From: Bacillota bacterium
Lineage (GTDB): Bacteria > Bacillota > Clostridia > Oscillospirales > Oscillospiraceae
Direction: 5' to 3'
Assembly (NCBI GenBank): GCA_023406225.1
Contig: JAEXWS010000240.1
Location: 1 to 48,569, forward strand
Length of the DNA: 48,569 nt
Part shown: in pieces, positions 7,715 through 15,255 of the stretch
Layout: every line of letters starts with the position of its first letter
Numbering within the stretch: the stretch's first letter is position 1
Notes under the pieces: model-generated
What the model saw: only the letters and a program-made list of their open reading frames with translations
The model's database searches: none
Told to the model about the DNA's origin: nothing
Program-made: the position numbers and the translations under genes

Positions 7715-7751
7715 AAAAAGCGCGGGCATCCGGCCGGATGTCCGCGTTTTT
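7714..7751 (+). terminator. Terminator of spoVT
   Basis: CGCGGGCATCC and GGATGTCCGCG form an 11-bp stem (one G-T pair) with A-run before and TTTTTT after, immediately past the stop at 7712-7714. Confidence 0.85.
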
Positions 7752-7783
7752 CCTGGAAAAGCTGTAAATTTTTTGGAACGGCG

Positions 7784-7811
7784 TTGCATTTTTTCTTTTT
7801 AATGGTATATT
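7784..7811 (+). promoter_or_regulatory. Sigma-A promoter for the G3E GTPase pair
   Basis: TTGCAT, a 16-base T-rich spacer, and TATATT, ending 60 bp before the first CobW-type start codon. No Zur- or Fur-like palindrome was recognised nearby. Confidence 0.5.
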
Positions 7812-7871
7812 TAGTTCTGTTGAAACGGCTCCGGGACCCGTCTCCCGGCCATTTGGAAAGGACTTGATCAT

Positions 7872-9005
7872 ATGACGAAAATCGACATCGTCTCCGGCTT
7901 CCTGGGCGCCGGAAAGACGACCCTCATCAAAAAACTGCTGGCGGAGGCGTTCCAGGGAGAAAAGCTGGTGCTCATCGAAAACGAATTCGGCGAGATCAGC
8001 ATCGACGGCGGGTTTTTGAAGGAATCCGGCGTCCAGATCTCCGAGATGTCCTCCGGATGCATCTGCTGCTCCCTGGTGGGCGACTTCGGCAAGGCCCTCC
8101 GGGACGTGGAGGAGCAGTTCCACCCGGACCGCATCCTTATCGAGCCCTCGGGGGTGGGGAAGCTCAGCGACGTGGTGGTGGCCGTGCAAAACACCATCGC
8201 GGAGGTCCCCGGGATGCGCCTGAACAGCTTTACCACCGTGGCGGACGCGACGAAGGTGAGGGTCTACATGAAGAACTTCGGGGAATTTTACAACAACCAG
8301 ATCGAGAGCGCCGGGTCCATCGTCCTCTCCCGGACCCAAAAGCTGAGCCAGGAGAAGCTGGAGGCCGCCGTGGCCATGCTGCGGGAGAAGAATCCCGACG
8401 CCGCCATCCTGACCACCGCCTGGGACCGCCTGAGCGGAAAGGCCATTCTGGCCGCCATGGAGAAGGTCTCCCTGGCGGAGGAGCTGTTGGAGAAGATGCG
8501 GGCCGAGCACGCCGAGGACGAGCATGAGCACCACCATGACCACGAGGGCCATGAGCATGAGCACGAACATGAACATGAGCACGAGCACGGCCATGAGCAT
8601 GAGCACGACCACGGCCATGAGCATGAGCACGACCACGGCCATGAGCACGAGCACGGCCATGAGCATGAGCACGACCACGGCCCGGACTGCGCCTGCGGCT
8701 GCCACGACCATGCGCACCACCACCATCACGCCGACGAGGTGTTCGCCTCCTGGGGCAGAGAGACTCCCAAGCCCTTCTCCCAGGCGGAGATCGCCCGCAT
8801 CCTGACCGCCCTGGACTCCGGGGAATACGGCAGAATCCTCCGGGCCAAGGGCATCGTCCCCGGCGGGGACGGCGCGTGGGTGGAGTTCGACTACGTGCCC
8901 GAGGAGCACGACGTCCGCGCCGGGCACCCGGATTACACGGGGCGGCTGTGCGTCATCGGCGCGGAGCTGAACGAAAGCAAGCTGGCGGAGCTGTTCGGCC
9001 TGTAA
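7872..9005 (+). CDS. G3E-family (CobW/P47K) GTPase with a long His-rich metal-binding insert
   Basis: 377 residues. Walker A is GFLGAGKTT (residues ~9-17) and the metal-binding CxCC motif of the family is SGCICCSL (~residues 59-66), preceded by IENEFGEISIDG and followed by ILIEPSGVG. Between the GTPase core and the C-terminal CobW domain (residues ~290-377, SWGRETPKPFSQAEI) lies a ~75-residue insert of alternating His with Glu, Asp and Gly, plus CACGCHDHAHHHHH. G3E GTPases deliver metals such as Zn, Ni or Co to client enzymes; the insert suggests metal storage or capture. The metal cannot be deduced from sequence. GGAAAGGA precedes the ATG. The next gene encodes a second G3E GTPase 39 bp downstream. 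Confidence 0.92.
   Translation: MTKIDIVSGFLGAGKTTLIKKLLAEAFQGEKLVLIENEFGEISIDGGFLKESGVQISEMSSGCICCSLVGDFGKALRDVEEQFHPDRILIEPSGVGKLSDVVVAVQNTIAEVPGMRLNSFTTVADATKVRVYMKNFGEFYNNQIESAGSIVLSRTQKLSQEKLEAAVAMLREKNPDAAILTTAWDRLSGKAILAAMEKVSLAEELLEKMRAEHAEDEHEHHHDHEGHEHEHEHEHEHEHGHEHEHDHGHEHEHDHGHEHEHGHEHEHDHGPDCACGCHDHAHHHHHADEVFASWGRETPKPFSQAEIARILTALDSGEYGRILRAKGIVPGGDGAWVEFDYVPEEHDVRAGHPDYTGRLCVIGAELNESKLAELFGL
8589..8678 (+). repeat. Tandem 24-bp repeat coding for the His-rich insert
   Basis: Units beginning GGCCATGAGCATGAGCACG start at 8589, 8613 and 8655 (24 bp each), with an 18-bp shortened unit at 8637. Looser repeats extend back to about 8520. All unit lengths are multiples of three, so copy-number change would alter the length of the histidine tract without frameshift. 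Confidence 0.85.
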
Positions 9006-9044
9006 GGTCCGGCGCGCCATTGACGGAAAGGAAACCCGCTTTAC

Positions 9045-9974
9045 ATGGATATTCCTGTTTATCTGATCTCCGGCTTTCTGGACGCCGGAAAGACCAATTT
9101 CATCAACGGCATCCTGGAGGAGGGCTTCGCCCGCCAGGACCGGACGCTGCTGCTCCGGTGCGAGGAGGGCGAGGAGGAATACGATCCCAAGGTCCTGGAC
9201 AATGTGACCGTGGTGGACATCGAAAAGGAAGAGGATCTGAAGTGCTCCTATCTCAAGGAGCTGGAAAAGCGGCACAAGCCCGCCCAGGTGCTGATCGAAT
9301 ACAACGGCATGTGGCAGATGGAACGCCTTTACACCCAGGTCCTTCCGGCCAACTGGGTGCTGTATCAGATCATGACCTTCGTGGAGGCCGCCACCTTCGA
9401 GGTGTACGCCAAGAACATGGGCCAGCTCATGATGGAGAAGATCACCAACGCGGACATGCTGGTATTCAACCGCTGCACGCCGGAGCTGCGGGAGGCGCTG
9501 CGGAAGCGGAACCTGCGGATGGTGAACCGCCGGGCGGACATCTATCTGGAAAACGAGGACGGCACCAGCGAGGACTATCTCACCGGCGACGAGTGCCCCT
9601 TCGATCTGACCCAGGACGTGATCGACATCCCCGACGACGATTTCGGCGTCTGGTACGTGGACGTGATGGACCATCCGGAGCGCTACGACGGGAAGCTGGT
9701 GCGCATGAAGCTGGTGATGTGCCACTCCAAAAAATATCCCGGCATCCACTGTCCCGGCCGCTTCGCCATGGTCTGCTGCGAAAACGACGTGACCTTCCTG
9801 GGCCTCATCGCCCGGGGGGAGGGGCTGGACCAGTACGAGAACCGGGACTGGATGGCCGTCACGGCGAAAATGAGCGTGGAAAAGCACAAAGCCTACAAGG
9901 GTCCGGGCCCCGTGATGAACATCCTCTCCGCGGCCCCCTGTGAAAAGGCCGTGCAGGAAGTCGTCTCTTTCTGA
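9045..9974 (+). CDS. CobW-like P-loop GTPase with a C-terminal DUF1980/TIGR03943-like domain
   Basis: 309 residues. The N-terminal ~180 residues form a G3E-type GTPase with Walker A GFLDAGKTN and VLIEYNGMWQMERL in place of the usual EPSG, but the CxCC metal motif is absent. Residues ~200-309 (DFGVWYVDVMDHPERYDGK, PGRFAMVCCENDVTFLGL, then MSVEKHKAYKGPGPVMNI) resemble the C-terminal beta domain of the TIGR03943/YcgQ family, which is normally encoded beside a CobW GTPase and an UPF0718 permease. Fusion of the two modules suggests they work on the same transported or delivered metal. No permease gene is present here. GGAAAGGA precedes the ATG, and the gene is likely cotranscribed with the preceding His-rich GTPase. 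Confidence 0.75.
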   Translation: MDIPVYLISGFLDAGKTNFINGILEEGFARQDRTLLLRCEEGEEEYDPKVLDNVTVVDIEKEEDLKCSYLKELEKRHKPAQVLIEYNGMWQMERLYTQVLPANWVLYQIMTFVEAATFEVYAKNMGQLMMEKITNADMLVFNRCTPELREALRKRNLRMVNRRADIYLENEDGTSEDYLTGDECPFDLTQDVIDIPDDDFGVWYVDVMDHPERYDGKLVRMKLVMCHSKKYPGIHCPGRFAMVCCENDVTFLGLIARGEGLDQYENRDWMAVTAKMSVEKHKAYKGPGPVMNILSAAPCEKAVQEVVSF

Positions 9975-9996
9975 TACGTTTTGTTATATTTCGCCC

Positions 9997-10035
9997 AAAA
10001 ACTCCCCTTTGTTTTCTGAACAGAGGGGTGTTTTT
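9997..10035 (+). terminator. Terminator after the GTPase pair
   Basis: An A-run, then ACTCCCCTTTG pairing with CAGAGGGGTG around a 9-base loop, then TTTTT. It could act on both strands. Confidence 0.7.
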
Positions 10036-10066
10036 CCGCCCATGACCGGCGGCCCGGCGGCCCGGC

Positions 10067-10094
10067 TTGCTTTTTCCCGGAAAATCCATATAAT
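10067..10094 (+). promoter_or_regulatory. Sigma-A promoter of the LTA-synthase-like gene
   Basis: TTGCTT, 16-base spacer, perfect TATAAT, 40 bp before the TTG start at 10135. Confidence 0.75.
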
Positions 10095-10134
10095 AGAGGT
10101 ATTCTCCGTATTTTTCTGGAAAGGATCAATTCTT

Positions 10135-12018
10135 TTGAAAAAACGTTTTCCGATCTGCCGCCTCCCCCTTTGGGCCACGCTGGCGGCCGCCGTGGCGCTG
10201 GCGGGATGCGTGACGCTGCTGGCCCTGTGGTGCCAGCCCAACGCCCTGCGGTCCGTGCTGGCCGGTTTCCTGGCCCAGCCTCTTTTGATCGTGCTGAACG
10301 CCCTGCCCATCGGGCTGCTGCTGCTGGTGTTCGCCTGTTTGTTCCGCAACGTCTTTTTCTCGGCGGCCCTGGTGAACCTGGCCGTGTGCGGCCTGTCCAT
10401 CGCCAACCGCATCAAGATCGAGGTCCGGGACGAGCCGGTGTTTCCCCGGGACCTGAGCCTTTTGAAGGAAGCGGGCAGCGCCATGGGCAGCTATGACATC
10501 CGCTTTCCCGTGTCCGTGATCGCCGCCGTGGTGATCTTCTCCCTGGGGCTTGTGGTCCTGGGGGTGCTGGTCGGGCACCGCCCCTTCCCCATCGCCCGCC
10601 TCAGGGGCTGGGCGGGAAGCCTGCTGGGCGCGGCGGCCTCTCTGGGGGTGCTGGTCCTGCTCATTTTGACGGTGTACGCCTCCACGGACCTGTACAACTC
10701 CTTCCGCGTCTCCAACGAGTATTACGTCCCCGCCGTCTTTAACGAGCGGGGGTTCCCCTACTGCTTCTGCCACCAGTTCACCACCTATCCCATCGACAAG
10801 CCCGCGGGCTTCAGTCGCACGGAGGCCGAGAGCTGGGAGACGGGGGACCGGACCGGCCTGGGGAAGCCCGTCCACCTGGTCATGGTGATGAACGAGGCGT
10901 TTTCCGACCTCTCGGACCAGCCCGTTTTCGCCTACACGGCGGAGAACGACCCCCTGCCCAATCTCCACGCCCTGCGGCAAAACCCCCACGCCCTCTCCGG
11001 CCACGTGGTGGTGCCGGGCATTGCGGGGGGCACCGCCAACACGGAGTTCGACGTGCTGACGGGGATGCAGACCAACGCCATCTCCGCCGACGCCACGTCC
11101 GCCTTCCGGGTGGTGAACCGGAACCTGGACAGCGTGCTGCGGGTCTTTCGCGCGGACGGCTACCGCACCTCTTTCTACCATCCCGGCGACGACTGGTTCT
11201 ACAACCGGGAAAACGTCTATGCCTGGCTGGGCGCGGAGGAGACGGTGTTCGCCGACGAGATGGAGGACCTCCAGTACAAGGGCCGCTGGGTGACCGACGA
11301 CTATATGGCCGGCTTTATTCAAGAGAAGTTTGAAGAGGCCGTGGCGGATGGGGCGCTTTTTTGCAACTACACCACCACCATCCAAAACCACATGTCCTAC
11401 ACCGCCGACAAATACGGCGCGGACTACGACTATCCCCCGGTGCCCCTGAACGCCGCCGTGTCCGGCGAGGTGGAGACGATGCTGGCGGTCTACCTGGAGG
11501 GCGCCCGGGACGCGGACGCCATGCTGGGCCGCCTGGTGGAGACGTTCTCCGCCGCCAGCGAGCCGGTGGTGCTGGCCTTCTGGGGCGACCACCTGCCGGA
11601 CCTGGGGAACCACCGGCTGGGCTATGCGGAGCTGGGGCTGGAGATCGCCGCCGGAGAGAACGCCCAGGGGGACCCCCTGTGCGCCTACAAGACCCCCTTC
11701 GTGATCTGGGCCAACGACGCGGCGGCGGAAATGCTGGACTGGGAGAACGCGGCGGCGGACCTGGACCTGGGAGAGACCATATCCGCCGGGTTTTTGGGCG
11801 CGGCGCTGCTGGAGCTGACGGGCCGGAGCGGCGAAAGCCCCTGGTTCGACTTTCTGAACGGCCTGCGCCGGGAACTGCCCGCCGTGCAAAAGAGCGTGTG
11901 CCTGCTGCCTGACGGGACCTTCGTCAAGCTTTCGGACCTGGACGGCGGCCAGACGGCGCTGCTGGACCAGTGGCGGCGGTGGAGCTATTACAAGCTGCGC
12001 TACAAGGACGTGGGATGA
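10135..12018 (+). CDS. Lipoteichoic acid synthase-family sulfatase-fold membrane protein
   Basis: 627 residues from a TTG start chosen because AAGGAT lies 7-10 bases upstream and a clean promoter precedes it; the frame is open further upstream but lacks signals. The N-terminal ~215 residues contain about five membrane spans. The rest is an alkaline-phosphatase/sulfatase-fold extracellular domain of the LtaS type: VMVMNEAFSDL (metal ligand), GGTANTEFDVLTG with the expected threonine nucleophile, FYHPGDDWFYNRENVY, and VLAFWGDHLPDLG. LtaS enzymes polymerise glycerol-phosphate from phosphatidylglycerol on the outer face of the membrane. Related enzymes add phosphoglycerol or phosphoethanolamine to other glycans, so the exact acceptor is open. 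The next gene overlaps by 4 bp. Confidence 0.88.
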   Translation: MKKRFPICRLPLWATLAAAVALAGCVTLLALWCQPNALRSVLAGFLAQPLLIVLNALPIGLLLLVFACLFRNVFFSAALVNLAVCGLSIANRIKIEVRDEPVFPRDLSLLKEAGSAMGSYDIRFPVSVIAAVVIFSLGLVVLGVLVGHRPFPIARLRGWAGSLLGAAASLGVLVLLILTVYASTDLYNSFRVSNEYYVPAVFNERGFPYCFCHQFTTYPIDKPAGFSRTEAESWETGDRTGLGKPVHLVMVMNEAFSDLSDQPVFAYTAENDPLPNLHALRQNPHALSGHVVVPGIAGGTANTEFDVLTGMQTNAISADATSAFRVVNRNLDSVLRVFRADGYRTSFYHPGDDWFYNRENVYAWLGAEETVFADEMEDLQYKGRWVTDDYMAGFIQEKFEEAVADGALFCNYTTTIQNHMSYTADKYGADYDYPPVPLNAAVSGEVETMLAVYLEGARDADAMLGRLVETFSAASEPVVLAFWGDHLPDLGNHRLGYAELGLEIAAGENAQGDPLCAYKTPFVIWANDAAAEMLDWENAAADLDLGETISAGFLGAALLELTGRSGESPWFDFLNGLRRELPAVQKSVCLLPDGTFVKLSDLDGGQTALLDQWRRWSYYKLRYKDVG

Positions 12019-12527
12019 AGGGGCGGCAGATGGCCCTGTGCGGCCTGCTGACGGCGCTGGCGGTCCTGCTGCTGCTCCTGGGCGGACTGATCCCCGCCGC
12101 CACCTTCTGCGCGCCCATGCTGGCGATGGCGGCGCTGCTGCCGGTCCTGGAGGAATACGGCCCCCGCCTGGCCTGGGCGGCCTACGCCGCGGCGGCCCTT
12201 CTGGCCCTTTTGCTGGCGGGAGACCGGGAAATGGCCCTGGTGTATCTCTTTTTCGGCTGGTATCCCATCCTGCGGCCCCGCGTCGCGGCCCTCCGCTCCC
12301 GCGCCCTGCGGCTCGTTTGCAGGCTGGCCGTCTGCAACGGGGCCATCGCCGTGCTGTACGGTCTGACGCTCTCCCTGCTGGGGCTGGGGGAGACGGCCGT
12401 CTCCTCCTGGGCGGCGGCGGGGATGCTGGTCATGGGCAACGCCACGTTCCTGGCCATGGACGCGGTGCTCTCCCGGCTGACGGTGCTCTGGCGGGTCCGG
12501 CTGCGCAGGCGCCTGTTCCGGAACTGA
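12015..12527 (+). CDS. Small integral membrane protein, unknown function
   Basis: 170 residues with about five hydrophobic segments. The start ATG overlaps the stop of the LTA-synthase-like gene in an ATGA, implying translational coupling. The pattern GGLIPAATFCAPMLAMAALLPVLEEYG followed by a DREMALVYLFFGWYPIL segment resembles small Clostridial membrane proteins sometimes labelled ECF-transporter S-component-like. I cannot assign a substrate. Coupling suggests a role with the LTA-type enzyme or with envelope physiology. Confidence 0.7.
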   Translation: MKGRQMALCGLLTALAVLLLLLGGLIPAATFCAPMLAMAALLPVLEEYGPRLAWAAYAAAALLALLLAGDREMALVYLFFGWYPILRPRVAALRSRALRLVCRLAVCNGAIAVLYGLTLSLLGLGETAVSSWAAAGMLVMGNATFLAMDAVLSRLTVLWRVRLRRRLFRN

Positions 12528-12531
12528 GACG

Positions 12532-12577
12532 GCTCAAAAAACGGTATCGTCCAAAAGGGCGATACCGTTTTTTGAGC
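12532..12577 (+). terminator. Strong terminator of the LTA-synthase operon
   Basis: A perfect 18-bp stem: GCTCAAAAAACGGTATCG against its complement at 12560-12577, with the A/T runs forming the ends, starting right after the stop codon. Confidence 0.9.
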
Positions 12578-12659
12578 ATGAACATCCATATGAGTGGCCG
12601 CCAGGCGACTGGGCCGGAGGGGAGCGCGGACAGCGCTCCTCTCTGTGGCGCCGTGAGCA

Positions 12660-12703
12660 AAGGACGCGCCGCCGGGATCTTCCGGCGGCGCGTCCTTGTT
12701 TTG
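12660..12703. terminator. Bidirectional terminator between convergent genes
   Basis: AAGGACGCGCCGCCGG and CCGGCGGCGCGTCCTT form a perfect 16-bp stem with a 6-base loop. TGTTTTGTTTT follows on the plus strand, and the minus-strand gene ends at 12706. Confidence 0.8.
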
Positions 12704-12705
12704 TT

Positions 12706-15255
12706 TTACGACCGGGCGGCCGCCTGGGCGGACAGGGGGATGCTGCGGCTGCGGATGAGGCGCACGAACACCTCGGCCAGGTGGGGGTCGAACTGGGTGC
12801 CCGCCCCCCGCTGAATTTCGTCCAGGGCATATTCCAGAGGCAGACCCTGGCGGTAGGGGCGGTCGGTGGTCATGGCGTCGAACACGTCCGCGATGGCCAG
12901 ACACCGGGCGGAGACCGGGATCTCCTCCTCCGCGATACCCCTGGGATAGCCCTTGCCGTCCCACCGCTCGTGATGGCCCAGGGCCGCCGGGATGAGATAG
13001 TCCATCTCCGGCAGGTGGCGGATCATCTCGATGGAGTTGTTTACATGGTCCTTCATGATCTGGTATTCGCCGTCGTCCAGCTTGCCGGTCTTGTTGAGGA
13101 TGTTTTCCGGAACGGAGATCTTCCCGATGTCGTGGAGCAGTCCGGCGGCGTAGATGGTGCGCACCTGGTCGTCGTTCAGCCCCGCGGCCACCGCCAGGGT
13201 GGCGGCGTACCGGGCCACGTTTTTGCTGTGGGCGTAAGTATAGTGGTCCTTGGCGTCGATGGCCGCCGTCAGGGCGGAGATCATGGAAAGCGCCGTGCGG
13301 TACTCGCCGTCGCCCCGCTCGATGCGGTCCACGATGGCGTCCGTCCGCTCCGCCAGATGCTGGGGCACCAGGTCCGACGCGCCCCGGAAGATCACGATCT
13401 GGTCCTTGCCGCCCTGCTTGGCGTTGTAAACCGCCAGGTCCGCGTTGTCCATCAGCTCCTTGGCGCTGGACGCGGCGTAGGGCGCGGAGCAGATGCCCAC
13501 GCTGACCGACAGGGGCTTTAGCCGCCGGCGCTCCGGCACCAGGTTGATCTCCCCCACACGCTCTTCGATCTCCCGGGCCAGGGTCCTGCCCCGCTGGGTG
13601 TCCTGATAGGGCAAAAGCGCCGCGAACACCTTGCCGCTGGTGCGGAACACGGTGCCGCCCTCCCCGACGGCCCGGGTGATGACGCCGCCGATGCGGCAGA
13701 GGGCCGCGTCGCCCTCGCCCACGCCGTAAAGCTGGTTGTAGAGCTTGAAGTCGTCCACGTCGATGTACAGCAAGGTCAGGCACTCCCTGCCGCAGGCCTG
13801 GAACTGCTCTTCCAGCTTCTCCACGAAAAAGCGGTAGTTATACACGTTGGTCAGGGGGTCGATCCGGGCCTCCCGGAACATCTTTTCATACAGGGCGGCG
13901 TTTTTCATGGCGATGGACGCGATGGAATTCACCGTCTCCAAAAAGCCGATCTCCACGGCGTTGAAGCTCCGGCCCCGCTCCTTGGCGGAGAGCAGCGCCA
14001 GTCCCACGATCTCCTCCCCGTCCCGCATGGCCGCCACGCAGTCGATGTTCAGACGGCGGAACAGCTCCTTCTCCTCCTCCCAGACCGAGAGGTACTTCGT
14101 GGTGCTGCAAAACTCGCTGAGGATGAGATAGCTCTCCTGCTCCCGCAGGTAGGCGATCTGGGGGCTGTCCTTGGAAATGGAGAACGAGAGCGTGGCCAGG
14201 GGGCTGGAGCAGTAGCGGGCCTGATACCGGTCCCCCTCCAGCAGGCAGAAATAGACCTGTTCGATGGGGATCTCCCCCGCGATGACCGCCCCCATCTTCT
14301 CCATGATGTCCGCGGTGCTCAGGGACTGGGAGACCTCCTCGGTAAATTTTTTAACGAGCTTGTTTTGCTGCTCCTCCCGGGTGAACATGGCGTTCATCAG
14401 CCGGCGCATCAGCACGAAGGCCAGGGCCAGCACCGCCGCGAAGGCCACCGCCACCAGCATGGTGGCAAGGTTCTGGTCCAGCCCCAGGCGGTCCTGGAAA
14501 AATTCCTGCATGGGGCTGATGAAGTTGGCCGCCGCCACCAGGCAGATGGCCGCCAGGGTGATGGTCAAAAGGCTGCGGGACACCACCAGCGTCAGCCGGA
14601 ACATCCGCCGCCGGTACAGCGCGTACATCAGCAGCACCGCGAACACGATGCCCGAGAGGGCGTCGAAGGGAAAGGTGTTGCCCGGCAGGCCGATCTGCAG
14701 CAGGTTGCCCGCCAGCATCACAAGGCCCCCGGTGACGATGACCTGGATGCCCGGGGAGTGGGCCCCCTGCTCCCGCATGACTTTCAGCAGCAGGAACGTG
14801 GTGGCGGCGATGATGGTGACGAACATCACGCAGGGGATGAAAATGTGCCAGTTCATGGCGTAGGTATACACCGTGGAGCCGTCCGCCTGGACCACCGGGG
14901 TCGGCGGCGCCAGGTAAAAGCCGCTGACGGTGCCGGGGATGGTGGCCAGGGTCCAGACCGCGAACACACCCAGCAGCAGCCGTCCCTTCTCCCGGGCGAA
15001 GGTGTGCACGAAGATGTAAAACAGCAGCTCCATGCTGAACAGCGCCACCAGGGACAGCCGGTACCAGAACCCCAGGCCGGGCCACATCTGCATCCGCATG
15101 AGGATGGCGCCGCCGGCCCACAAAATGGCGTCCAGCAGCACCGCCAGAAAGGCCCAGATCTCCGGGGTCTTTTTGGTGGCGAGGAAGGTGACGAACATCA
15201 GCGCAAAGCAGCTCAGGGCGATGATATTGATGTACAGGAACGGAATGTTGTTCAA
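12706..15255 (-). CDS. 7TM-GAF-degenerate GGDEF-HD-GYP signalling protein (probable c-di-GMP phosphodiesterase)
   Basis: About 849 residues. Residues 1-300 hold roughly 8 membrane spans of the histidine-kinase 7TM-N type. Residues ~310-470 are a GAF domain, then a GGDEF domain in which the Mg-binding IDVDDFKLYNQLYG is kept but the signature is RTSGKVFA instead of GGDEF, so cyclase activity is unlikely. The C-terminal HD-GYP is complete: THSKNVARY-type helix, LLHDIGKISVP, and HHERWDGKGYP. HD-GYP enzymes hydrolyse c-di-GMP; a dead GGDEF often senses GTP. Two TTG codons (15258, 15255) could start it; 15255 overlaps the upstream stop as TTGA and is better spaced from GGGAGG. It is the last gene of the ICMT-GH3 operon. 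Confidence 0.88.
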   Translation of the reverse strand: MNNIPFLYINIIALSCFALMFVTFLATKKTPEIWAFLAVLLDAILWAGGAILMRMQMWPGLGFWYRLSLVALFSMELLFYIFVHTFAREKGRLLLGVFAVWTLATIPGTVSGFYLAPPTPVVQADGSTVYTYAMNWHIFIPCVMFVTIIAATTFLLLKVMREQGAHSPGIQVIVTGGLVMLAGNLLQIGLPGNTFPFDALSGIVFAVLLMYALYRRRMFRLTLVVSRSLLTITLAAICLVAAANFISPMQEFFQDRLGLDQNLATMLVAVAFAAVLALAFVLMRRLMNAMFTREEQQNKLVKKFTEEVSQSLSTADIMEKMGAVIAGEIPIEQVYFCLLEGDRYQARYCSSPLATLSFSISKDSPQIAYLREQESYLILSEFCSTTKYLSVWEEEKELFRRLNIDCVAAMRDGEEIVGLALLSAKERGRSFNAVEIGFLETVNSIASIAMKNAALYEKMFREARIDPLTNVYNYRFFVEKLEEQFQACGRECLTLLYIDVDDFKLYNQLYGVGEGDAALCRIGGVITRAVGEGGTVFRTSGKVFAALLPYQDTQRGRTLAREIEERVGEINLVPERRRLKPLSVSVGICSAPYAASSAKELMDNADLAVYNAKQGGKDQIVIFRGASDLVPQHLAERTDAIVDRIERGDGEYRTALSMISALTAAIDAKDHYTYAHSKNVARYAATLAVAAGLNDDQVRTIYAAGLLHDIGKISVPENILNKTGKLDDGEYQIMKDHVNNSIEMIRHLPEMDYLIPAALGHHERWDGKGYPRGIAEEEIPVSARCLAIADVFDAMTTDRPYRQGLPLEYALDEIQRGAGTQFDPHLAEVFVRLIRSRSIPLSAQAAARS

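Noticed and set aside
5495..9887. Long minus-strand open frames (764 and 747 codons) opposite the recombinase and the CobW-type GTPases
   Set aside because: They lie antisense to genes with clear motifs, have no ribosome sites, and show the His/Val/Leu/Gly-rich wording produced by the complement of GC-rich coding DNA.
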